Made by a program: the position numbers and the translations under genes. DNA of 22,389 nucleotides from a virus: positions 1 to 22,389 of the IMG/VR virus record IMGVR_UViG_3300032087_001233. One strand, 5' to 3'. Shown here piece after piece: positions 1 through 5,427 of this stretch. The stretch's first letter is position 1. Every line of letters starts with the position of its first letter. The notes under the pieces were generated by a model. It was given only the letters and a program-made list of their open reading frames with translations, was not told where the DNA came from and did no database searches.

Positions 1-54
1 TACAACTGTCCTAAAACTGGCAAAGAGATAGCTATAAATTGGAGTATAACATGA
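1..54 (+). CDS. 3' end of an upstream gene (partial)
   Basis: Frame 1 is open from the window edge to a TGA at 52-54, giving 17 residues that begin YNCPKTGKEI. The stop overlaps the next ATG (51-53) as ATGA, the junction used repeatedly in this arm, which is why I take it as the real end of a gene. Too little is present to name the product; it contains a Cys-Pro followed by Lys-Thr-Gly-Lys, and no domain can be assigned. Confidence 0.5.
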   Translation, partial: YNCPKTGKEIAINWSIT

Positions 55-671
55 CAGTACACATAAGTAAAATGACTGGTAAGCTTGAGGGCTTTCAAGC
101 TATCAGTACTAACACGATCACTAACGACTATTGCAACAAGCAGCACATCAAAGGTAAACAAGACGGTCAAAACATATGTGGTGATTGCTACAGTCATGCT
201 ATGCTCAACACGTACAGAAAGAACATGCAAGCAGCGTTACAACGTAATAGTGACTTGTTGTCTAGTAGACCACTAGAACCTTATGAAATACCAAGGATCA
301 ATGCTGCCATGTTCAGGTTCAATGCTCATGGTGAGTTGATCAACATGCAACACTTAGAAAACCTCATGGCTATTGTCAAAGATAATCCTTGGTGTACGTT
401 TGCGCTATGGACTAAGAGGGTTGATCTAGTATTCAGGTGGTTAAAAGATAATGGTAAACCAGATAACCTTAACTTGATCTACTCAAACCCTAAGAAGTCT
501 CACATCATGAGCAAGCCACCAAAAGGATTTGACAAGACGTTCAACAATGTGCTAGAGCATGAGTATCAAGATAGACAAAACTGTACTGGTCAAAAGTGTA
601 AAGACTGCAGAATATGCTACACGATTGGCAACCAGATAAACACTATTGTAGAGAAAGTGAAGAAGTATTAA
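51..671 (+). CDS. Cys-rich phage protein, GP88/DUF5131-like (unknown function)
   Basis: 206 residues. The frame extends back to a TTG at 39, but ATG 51 is preceded by GGAG at 41-44 with a 6-base spacer and overlaps the upstream stop, so 51 is preferred. Cysteines sit at C28, C43 and C46 (CGDCY), C115, and a tight C-terminal cluster C178, C183, C186, C189 (CxxxxCxxCxxCY). Other striking motifs are FRFNAHGE at about 88-95 and ALWTKR at about 118-123. The pattern of CxxCY near the N terminus, a middle GE motif and a later 'TKR' recalls the phage GP88 and Gp37/Gp68 (DUF5131) families, whose function is unknown; this assignment is from memory of motif style and is tentative. The Cys cluster suggests a bound metal or iron-sulfur centre (inference). 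It stands at the head of a run of small genes leading to the integrase. Confidence 0.85.
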   Translation: MTVHISKMTGKLEGFQAISTNTITNDYCNKQHIKGKQDGQNICGDCYSHAMLNTYRKNMQAALQRNSDLLSSRPLEPYEIPRINAAMFRFNAHGELINMQHLENLMAIVKDNPWCTFALWTKRVDLVFRWLKDNGKPDNLNLIYSNPKKSHIMSKPPKGFDKTFNNVLEHEYQDRQNCTGQKCKDCRICYTIGNQINTIVEKVKKY

Positions 672-802
672 TGTCTATGATAAAAGAAACAAAGACAGGC
701 AAGTATATTGTCTATGATGATAAAGGAAAGATTGTAATAATATCTAGAGACAAAAGAGTTTGCCAACAATTATTAATTAAATTACAAACAGAAAAGGAGT
801 AA
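671..802 (+). CDS. Small hypothetical protein (43 aa)
   Basis: The start is placed at ATG 671, which shares one base with the preceding TAA (TAATG). The frame can be extended to an ATG at 614, but that would lie deep inside the upstream gene. ATG 677 is an alternative. The product is short and charged, with KETKTGKYIVYDDKGK resembling a two-strand beta hairpin and a final TEKE tail. No domain recognised. Support comes from the overlapping junction and from the good ribosome site of the next gene immediately after its stop, which leaves no non-coding gap. Confidence 0.55.
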   Translation: MSMIKETKTGKYIVYDDKGKIVIISRDKRVCQQLLIKLQTEKE

Positions 803-805
803 ACA

Positions 806-1045
806 ATGTTTGTACTATTCGCAACTAAACCACTAAACGATGACACCAAAGGCTTTAGGTTTAACTTCCTAGGTGTCAAAGGTCTAACACGTAAGCGCCA
901 AGCAGGACGCAAGAACAGCAGCCGAGGATTTAAAATATCTTTGGGTGATTGTATGACAAATGTTCATCTGCGTAGACGTTCAGTCTACATCGAACACAAG
1001 TTTAATCGTTCATCTGAACGGCGTTTACACAACTTTGCAGGGTGA
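806..1045 (+). CDS. Small basic hypothetical protein (79 aa)
   Basis: ATG 806 has a strong ribosome-binding site (AAAAGGAG ending at 800, 5-base spacer) three bases after the previous stop. The product is rich in Arg and Lys, especially around residues 28-45 (TRKRQAGRKNSSRG) and 55-74, and would carry a strong positive charge. That composition fits a nucleic-acid-binding or host-takeover peptide, but I recognise no family. It belongs to the block of small unknown genes upstream of the integrase. Confidence 0.65.
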   Translation: MFVLFATKPLNDDTKGFRFNFLGVKGLTRKRQAGRKNSSRGFKISLGDCMTNVHLRRRSVYIEHKFNRSSERRLHNFAG

Positions 1046-1048
1046 TTT

Positions 1049-1315
1049 ATGAATCATTACGTAGTAGAATGTGAAGTAGATGAATTGGAAGAGTGCCTCA
1101 TTATGAGGTGCTCAACCTTTCATGGTGCTAGTCACATGGTAGAAATATTAAGTGAGGCATTTCCAAATGCAGTCTTTGATGTAATGGAAGACGAGCCTCA
1201 CATACATATGCGTAACTATAACCCTGAGAGATACCAAGCTCTCAAAGAAATTATAGTTGGCAAACAAAAGAACCGTGGCCCTCAACTGATAGTAATCAAT
1301 GGGGGCAGAGCATGA
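1049..1315 (+). CDS. Small acidic hypothetical protein (88 aa)
   Basis: ATG 1049 lies four bases after the previous stop, with a modest GGGTG ribosome site upstream. The N-terminal half is acidic (ECEVDELEE), followed by a His/Met-containing middle (EDEPHIHMRNYN) and a C terminus ending IVINGGRA. The gene overlaps the next one by four bases (ATGA), indicating translational coupling. No domain recognised. A 10-bp stem-loop is encoded within it at 1091-1113. Confidence 0.65.
   Translation: MNHYVVECEVDELEECLIMRCSTFHGASHMVEILSEAFPNAVFDVMEDEPHIHMRNYNPERYQALKEIIVGKQKNRGPQLIVINGGRA
1091..1113 (+). other. Intragenic RNA hairpin (10-bp stem)
   Basis: Bases 1091-1100 pair with 1104-1113 around a TTA loop, with two G-T pairs and no mismatch. 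It sits inside a small coding gene. No T-run follows, so it is not an intrinsic terminator. It might be an RNase III-type processing or stability element, or simply a coding coincidence. Confidence 0.4.
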
Positions 1316-1518
1316 TAGAGCAAACCATGTACTTAACAGAAGTTACATACAACCAAGACTTAGTGGGAGAAACTACAACCGAAAGGTTGTCAGATGCTGT
1401 ACACTTTGCTAACGTCATAGCCTTTCGGGGCTATGATGTATCCATACACGAAGCAGTAAGAGGTATAGACAATGGTGTAGAAAAACTACACCAAGTACTA
1501 CATTGGGTACAGGAATGA
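1312..1518 (+). CDS. Small hypothetical protein upstream of the integrase (68 aa)
   Basis: ATG 1312 overlaps the preceding TGA (ATGA) and has GGGGGC upstream. The product is a 68-residue mixed-charge protein with pattern LTEVTYNQDLVGETTTE then SDAVHFANVIAFRGYDVSIHEAV; the alternating hydrophobics suggest a small alpha/beta fold. It overlaps the integrase start by four bases. No family recognised; its position next to an integrase makes an accessory role possible, but nothing in the sequence identifies it as an excisionase or repressor. It contains a UUCG-loop hairpin at 1413-1438. Confidence 0.6.
   Translation: MIEQTMYLTEVTYNQDLVGETTTERLSDAVHFANVIAFRGYDVSIHEAVRGIDNGVEKLHQVLHWVQE
1413..1438 (+). 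other. Intragenic RNA hairpin with UUCG loop (11-bp stem)
   Basis: Bases 1413-1423 pair with 1428-1438 around TTCG, with two G-T pairs (1414/1437 and 1423/1428). UUCG is a stable tetraloop, although here it is closed by a U-G rather than the ideal C-G. It lies about 80 bases upstream of the integrase start, inside the preceding gene. No T-run follows, so termination is unlikely; RNA processing or control of integrase expression are possibilities. Confidence 0.45.
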
Positions 1519-2603
1519 CCTACAGATACACTAAAGAATGCAAGACTAATACAGGTGTAGTGTGGAGATTTGAGCCACCCAAAGATGCACTTGATGCAGG
1601 TGTTGTAACAAGACAAAGTTTTCGGGACGGGCGTACTGCCCGTTTCGAGATACCAAAACTAATTGAGAGGGTCGAAGCCTTTAGACGTGGAGAAATAGTA
1701 GCAGGTAACATCGGCCCTACCTCTACTTTGTTGCAAGTTTCCAAGCACTATATGACAACAGTCCATTATAAATCTCTCTCTTATAATTCTAAGAAGTCTT
1801 ATGATTCTAATCTTAATAGTATTAATAATACTTATATTTTTAATAAACAGTTTGGATCTATTAAGATAAAAGATCTTACTGCTGTACATTGTGCAGAGGT
1901 GTATGATAAATGGTGTGAGGAGATCAGCATCAACTCAGCCAATGCTTTTTCTAGGGTTCTGTCTGTTGTCCTGAACTACTGCAAGTCACTTGACTTGATC
2001 ATAAAGAATCCAATGTCCAATGTAAGGAAAAGAAATCACAACCCTCGTTCTGTTGTATGGCGTAACGAAGATGTGGTAAAGTTTCTAGATACAGCATTCA
2101 CACAATTCAGATGGCGCAACATAGGATTAATAGCACTAATGTGCTACGAGTGGGGTCAACGTCCAACCGACATAAGGCTGATGAAGTTTGATCAGATTGA
2201 TTGGGACAATCGTATTGTTACAATAACCCAAACCAAACGAGGTGCTACTGTGCAGCTACCTATCCCTGATAATCTTTACGACATGCTGCTTGAGCAACGT
2301 CAGGATTGGGGGTTTCAAGAGTACGTAGTACCCTACCATAGACCTGCAGACCGTGCCTTCAGGCCACTTGATATAACTCAAGTGTCCCATCTAGCTAATG
2401 AGGTTAAGAGGGAAGCAGGAGTACCAGATGATCTACGCATTGGTGACCTACGCAAGAGTGCTATTGTTGAAATGATTGATGCAGGTGTTGACCATCTTGC
2501 CATCATGTCTGTGACAGGACACCAAAACATATCGTCACTGAACCCCTATCAAAAGCATACCTATGCTGCTGCTAAGTCTGCCTTAGAAAGGAGAAAGCAA
2601 TGA
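1515..2603 (+). CDS. int: Tyrosine recombinase / phage integrase
   Basis: 362 residues from ATG 1515, which overlaps the upstream TGA; a TTG at 1503 is in frame but has no better ribosome site. The N-terminal part (about 70-170) looks like the helical core-binding domain. The catalytic domain follows, with active-site residues I assign as R216 (WGQRPTDIR), K241 (TQTKRG), R313 (GDLRKSA), H336 (VTGHQN) and nucleophile Y345 (NPYQKHT). The usual His/Lys three residues before the second Arg is Gly310. The ending TGHxNxxSxxPYxKHT is the style I know from integrases of marine T7-like phages. The product would integrate phage DNA into the host chromosome by strand exchange. Its gene overlaps both neighbours by four bases, so it is part of the early operon rather than a separate unit. 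Bases 1770-1870 are more AT-rich than the rest. No excisionase or repressor was recognised in the window. Confidence 0.95.
   Translation: MTYRYTKECKTNTGVVWRFEPPKDALDAGVVTRQSFRDGRTARFEIPKLIERVEAFRRGEIVAGNIGPTSTLLQVSKHYMTTVHYKSLSYNSKKSYDSNLNSINNTYIFNKQFGSIKIKDLTAVHCAEVYDKWCEEISINSANAFSRVLSVVLNYCKSLDLIIKNPMSNVRKRNHNPRSVVWRNEDVVKFLDTAFTQFRWRNIGLIALMCYEWGQRPTDIRLMKFDQIDWDNRIVTITQTKRGATVQLPIPDNLYDMLLEQRQDWGFQEYVVPYHRPADRAFRPLDITQVSHLANEVKREAGVPDDLRIGDLRKSAIVEMIDAGVDHLAIMSVTGHQNISSLNPYQKHTYAAAKSALERRKQ
1621..1649 (+). other. Intragenic GC-rich hairpin / inverted repeat in integrase gene
   Basis: Bases 1621-1632 pair with 1638-1649 around GTACT. The inner six pairs (ACGGGC with GCCCGT) are perfect; the outer six include three G-T pairs. 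It is GC-rich within an AT-rich gene and lies about 105 bases inside the integrase. As DNA it is a good inverted repeat, so a protein-binding site is as plausible as an RNA role. No T-run follows. Confidence 0.4.
1779..1810 (+). repeat. Imperfect direct repeat in the integrase gene
   Basis: The 14-mer TCTTATAATTCTAA at 1779-1792 recurs with one change (A to G) at 1797-1810, period 18. It lies in the most AT-rich part of the integrase gene and encodes the parallel peptides SYNS and SYDS. It could be an integrase arm-type site or merely low-complexity coding sequence; I cannot tell which. Confidence 0.3.
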
Positions 2604-2728
2604 AGAATCCTATGGCAAAAGATCTCAGGCAACCCAAGTATAAACAGAGGGTGATACCTGATAAGAAAAAACCTATATCCAAACGAAAAGAAAAACACAA
2701 AGGAAAGAAAAATGATGAAAGAACATAA
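2600..2728 (+). CDS. Very small, highly basic conserved-type phage protein (42 aa)
   Basis: ATG 2600 overlaps the integrase TGA (ATGA) and follows an excellent AAAGGAG site at 2587-2593. The product begins MKNPMAKDLRQPKYKQRV and continues as a Lys/Arg-rich tail (DKKKPISKRKEKHKGKK). The 'AKDLRxPKYxxRV + basic tail' pattern is one I associate with small proteins found in many tailed phages, of unknown function. Nucleic-acid binding is likely from charge alone. It overlaps the next gene by 17 bases. Confidence 0.75.
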   Translation: MKNPMAKDLRQPKYKQRVIPDKKKPISKRKEKHKGKKNDERT

Positions 2729-2924
2729 TCCAGAAACTGTTATAAGATCATTAAAGTATCTGCTTGATGGTAGTGATGATGTACTTAGTAGTAATGCTGT
2801 ATCATCAACACATGGTTGTTTGTACTATGACGTACATAATAGTTTAATAGATGCTATAAGTTTATTAGGTGGTGATGTAAGTAATTATAGTTATATAGAT
2901 CCTGAAGAAGAAGGTAGAAACTGA
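2712..2924 (+). CDS. Small hypothetical protein (70 aa)
   Basis: ATG 2712 (a second ATG follows at 2715) is preceded by AAAGGAAAG. The product is acidic and Ser/Asp-rich with HNPETVIRSLKYLLDG near the start and DAISLLGGDVSNYSYIDPEEEG at the end; two short helices are likely. Codons are noticeably more AT-rich (AGT, TTA, GAT) than in the ThyX gene that follows, suggesting a different origin. It shares one base with ThyX (TGATG). Family not recognised. Confidence 0.65.
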   Translation: MMKEHNPETVIRSLKYLLDGSDDVLSSNAVSSTHGCLYYDVHNSLIDAISLLGGDVSNYSYIDPEEEGRN

Positions 2925-3610
2925 TGATTGACGTAACTCTTATAGATCACATGGGCAGTGATATCACTGTTGTTAATGCAGCACGAGTAAGCTTCGGCAA
3001 GAAGTCAAACACCACATACACAACAGACAAGGATGAGAAACTAATCTGGTATCTGGCAGATCACAAACACATGTCACCCTTCGGGCATTGCTTTGCCAGC
3101 TTTCACGTAAAAGCTCCTATCTTTGTGGCACGTCAACTTGTGAAGCATAAGTTCCTACGTTGGAATGAGATTAGCCGTAGGTATGTCGATGATGAGCCTG
3201 AGTTCTATGTGCCTGACGTATGGCGTGGACGTAGTGATGATAAGAAGCAGGGGTCTGATGGTGTCGTTGATCTTGAAGATGTCGTGTTTTTTGAAAACCA
3301 TGGAATCATTGGGCCGTTGTATCTTGGAGAAGAAATGCGAGAGCACTGGGTACGGTCAGTGAAACAATACAACCTTCTGCTTGATGTAGGGGTAGCACCA
3401 GAACAGGCTCGCATGGTACTGCCACAGTCTACCATGACTGAGTGGTACTGGTCAGGATCACTAGATGCCTTTGCTGATATGTGTAACCTGCGTTGTGCTT
3501 CTGATACACAGGCAGAGACACAAGAGGTAGCCAATCAGATCAGTGTAAAGATGCACAAACTATTTCCCGTGTCGTGGATGGCACTATGTAAAGGAAGAAA
3601 CAATGAGTAA
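2924..3610 (+). CDS. thyX: Flavin-dependent thymidylate synthase ThyX
   Basis: 228 residues, normal length for ThyX. The enzyme methylates dUMP to dTMP using methylene-tetrahydrofolate, FAD and NADPH, supplying thymidine for phage DNA. N-terminal AARVSF (about 19-24), then SPFGH (51-55), FHVKAPIFVARQ (60-71), the signature region KHKFLRWNEISRRY (74-87), LPQST (about 166-170) and NLRCAS...QAETQ near the C terminus match the family in order. The signature differs from the canonical RHRxxSxNE: both Arg are Lys and the Ser is Arg (R79). The dUMP-binding Arg of 'NLR' is kept. Start ATG shares one base with the preceding stop, and the end overlaps the next gene by eight bases. It pairs functionally with the RNR downstream. 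Confidence 0.96.
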   Translation: MIDVTLIDHMGSDITVVNAARVSFGKKSNTTYTTDKDEKLIWYLADHKHMSPFGHCFASFHVKAPIFVARQLVKHKFLRWNEISRRYVDDEPEFYVPDVWRGRSDDKKQGSDGVVDLEDVVFFENHGIIGPLYLGEEMREHWVRSVKQYNLLLDVGVAPEQARMVLPQSTMTEWYWSGSLDAFADMCNLRCASDTQAETQEVANQISVKMHKLFPVSWMALCKGRNNE

Positions 3611-3827
3611 AGATGCAGGTATCATTGGTGTCGAAACCGTAGAAGAACACGAAGACGGTGGTGCAACTTACAAGTTTCACATGGATGCACATGCTCGTGG
3701 ACTACTAGCAGAGGAAGGCTTGAAGCTTGTACTGTACTGTGCAGCCGCAAAGATGGGTATGCAGTTGGTGTATGACTTCATAGAGGATCATATCAGATAC
3801 AACAAAGATGAGGAGCAAGATGAGTAA
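3603..3827 (+). CDS. Small acidic hypothetical protein (74 aa)
   Basis: ATG 3603 has an AAAGGAAG site and overlaps the ThyX stop by eight bases. The product has a GGATYKFHMDAHARGLL segment followed by a hydrophobic helix (LKLVLYCAAAKMGMQLVYDFI) and a very acidic end (KDEEQDE). The helix is probably part of a soluble fold because His, Lys and Glu flank it closely. I recognise no family. It overlaps the exonuclease start by eight bases and belongs to the nucleotide/DNA-metabolism block. Confidence 0.7.
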   Translation: MSKDAGIIGVETVEEHEDGGATYKFHMDAHARGLLAEEGLKLVLYCAAAKMGMQLVYDFIEDHIRYNKDEEQDE

Positions 3828-4530
3828 ACAAGTTCTGATAGATGGGGATACCTTTGCTTATCGTGCAGCATTCTCCTGTGAAGACAGTGACATAGAGGAT
3901 GCAATTGATAAGGTAGATGAACTCTTAGAGGACTCTCTTAACAAGGTCATGTGGGAAGTAAGTGAAGAAGACTTCCAAGTATTCCTTACAGGTAAGGGTA
4001 ACTTCAGGTACGACATAGCCACCACTCATGAGTACAAGGGTAACAGGAAAGACGCAGAGAAACCTAAGCATCTCCAAAGTGTACGTCAACACATGATAGA
4101 GGAGTGGGGTGCTATCGTGTCAGACGGTGAAGAAGCTGATGATCTAATAGGAATCTGGTCTACTGAATATGGACCTGACTGTATCATTATCTCAGTTGAC
4201 AAGGACATGATGCAGCTACCTTGCAGACACTTCAACCCTAACCGCAAGTCTTTCTCTAAGGTATCAGAGGTAGAGGGTAACAGGTTCTTCTATTCCCAGA
4301 TACTCACAGGTGACAGGGCTGACAACATCGTAGGTCTGTACGGCATAGGTCCAAAGAAAGCTGAGAAGATACTTGAGGACTACGAAGAGGAAGCTGATAT
4401 GTATGAGGCTTGTCTGCGTAGTTACGGTGGAGAAGAAGACAGAGTAATAGAAAACGGTAAGCTTCTCTGGCTGCGTAGGTTCGAGGGTCAGATATGGGAA
4501 CCACCCAAATGCGATTCAGATCAGGGCTAG
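3820..4530 (+). CDS. 5'-3' exonuclease (FEN/PIN type, T7 gp6-like)
   Basis: 236 residues from ATG 3820, chosen because AGGAG at 3811-3815 precedes it; ATG 3808 in the same frame is less likely. It should digest duplex DNA or flaps 5' to 3' using two metals, removing RNA primers and degrading host DNA. Metal ligands appear in order: LIDGD (6-10), YKGNR (72-76), EEADD (104-108), ISVDKD (124-129) and GDRADN (164-169), followed by a helix-hairpin-helix GIGPKKA (175-181) that grips DNA. This is the classic order of the 5'-3' exonuclease family. Its last 37 bases overlap the endonuclease gene. The exonuclease/endonuclease I pair mirrors the T7 gene 6 and gene 3 functions for host DNA breakdown and recombination. 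Confidence 0.95.
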   Translation: MSKQVLIDGDTFAYRAAFSCEDSDIEDAIDKVDELLEDSLNKVMWEVSEEDFQVFLTGKGNFRYDIATTHEYKGNRKDAEKPKHLQSVRQHMIEEWGAIVSDGEEADDLIGIWSTEYGPDCIIISVDKDMMQLPCRHFNPNRKSFSKVSEVEGNRFFYSQILTGDRADNIVGLYGIGPKKAEKILEDYEEEADMYEACLRSYGGEEDRVIENGKLLWLRRFEGQIWEPPKCDSDQG

Positions 4531-4880
4531 AGGAACGCACAGCCAAGTACCTAAAGAAACTCAAGGTAAAGTTCACATACGAGAAAATAAAAATCAGATG
4601 GCAAGACCTGAGATACAGAACCTACACACCTGACTTTGTACTGGCTAACGGAATCATAGTAGAAACTAAAGGAAGATTCATCACATCTGACAGGCAGAAA
4701 CACTTGATGATAAAAGAACAACACCCTGACTTGGACATTAGATTTGTTTTCTCTAATCCTAACTCTAAGCTTTACAAAGGATCAAAGACAACATATGCTG
4801 ACTGGTGTGATAAGCATGGTTTCAAATGGGCTAAAGAAGAGATACCTCTTGAGTGGATAAAAGAAAGGAAAGGTACTTGA
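4494..4880 (+). CDS. Endonuclease I, T7 gp3-like Holliday junction resolvase
   Basis: 128 residues. T7 endonuclease I cleaves branched DNA, resolves Holliday junctions and helps degrade host DNA. FRSGLEE (8-14), YTPDF (44-48) and VETKG (56-60) give the PD-(D/E)XK catalytic set E13, D47, E57, K59, equivalent to T7 E20, D55, E65, K67. The distal part is also T7-like: RQKHLMIKEQHPDLDIRFVF, KLYKGSKTTYADWCDKHG and EWIKE. It lacks the T7 N-terminal 8-10 residues and the basic C-terminal tail. ATG 4494 has GAGGG upstream with good spacing; ATG 4509 is an alternative start that would keep all catalytic residues. It overlaps the exonuclease gene by 37 bases. Confidence 0.96.
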   Translation: MGTTQMRFRSGLEERTAKYLKKLKVKFTYEKIKIRWQDLRYRTYTPDFVLANGIIVETKGRFITSDRQKHLMIKEQHPDLDIRFVFSNPNSKLYKGSKTTYADWCDKHGFKWAKEEIPLEWIKERKGT

Positions 4881-4882
4881 CA

Positions 4883-5068
4883 ATGCTAGACGAAGAGAGT
4901 AAAATACTTGCTCTTGCTGAGAACTATGATCTACAGTTTCTTCTAGAAGAGAACGACATAAGGAATACTTTTGTCATCAAGTACCTAGTAGAAGAAGGGT
5001 TGATAGACTTAGAAGATTACTTTAATCTAGACGCAGAAATAGAAGAGTGGAGAAGACTGGAAGAATGA
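4883..5068 (+). CDS. Small acidic hypothetical protein (61 aa)
   Basis: ATG 4883 lies two bases after the endonuclease stop; the frame opens at a GTG at 4853 but that is inside the endonuclease. An AAAGG site lies upstream. The product is strongly acidic and probably all helical (EESKILALAENYDL, FLLEENDIRNTFVIKYLVEEG, DAEIEEWRRLEE). Acidic small proteins in phages can mimic DNA or act as inhibitors, but nothing specific supports that here. It overlaps the MazG-like gene by four bases (ATGA). Confidence 0.65.
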   Translation: MLDEESKILALAENYDLQFLLEENDIRNTFVIKYLVEEGLIDLEDYFNLDAEIEEWRRLEE

Positions 5069-5427
5069 TAAACGAGACAGACATAGAAGCCTTTGAATAT
5101 TACAACAGCCATGAGATGTCACTTAATGAATACCAAAGGAAAGCTAGGAGTACGGCTATCTATCCAGCTAGCTGTGCTATACTGTATCCTACCTTAGGTA
5201 TGGTAGGTGAGGCAGGTGAGGTAGCTAACAAAGTAAAGAAGATACTAAGAGACAATAAGTTTGATCGTGATGACATAGCTAAGGAACTAGGTGATGTCTT
5301 GTGGTATCTAGCTATCTTAGCTAAAGACTTAGGTTTCAATCTGTCAGACATAGCTTATGATAACTTAAAGAAACTAGAAGACAGACAGAAACGAGGCACA
5401 CTAGGGGGTTCAGGGGATAAAAGATGA
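5065..5427 (+). CDS. MazG-like nucleotide pyrophosphohydrolase
   Basis: 120 residues from ATG 5065, which overlaps the upstream TGA; a GTG at 5047 is in frame but inside the preceding gene. MazG-type enzymes hydrolyse NTPs or dNTPs to monophosphates and pyrophosphate; phage versions are thought to clean nucleotide pools or affect ppGpp signalling. The all-alpha metal-binding signature is clear: GEAGE with E49 and E52, then KELGD with E74 and D77, followed by VLWYLA. Length fits a single-domain MazG. It overlaps the RNR gene by four bases, so the two are probably co-translated in the nucleotide module. A final GGSGDKR tail is likely disordered. Confidence 0.93.
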   Translation: MINETDIEAFEYYNSHEMSLNEYQRKARSTAIYPASCAILYPTLGMVGEAGEVANKVKKILRDNKFDRDDIAKELGDVLWYLAILAKDLGFNLSDIAYDNLKKLEDRQKRGTLGGSGDKR

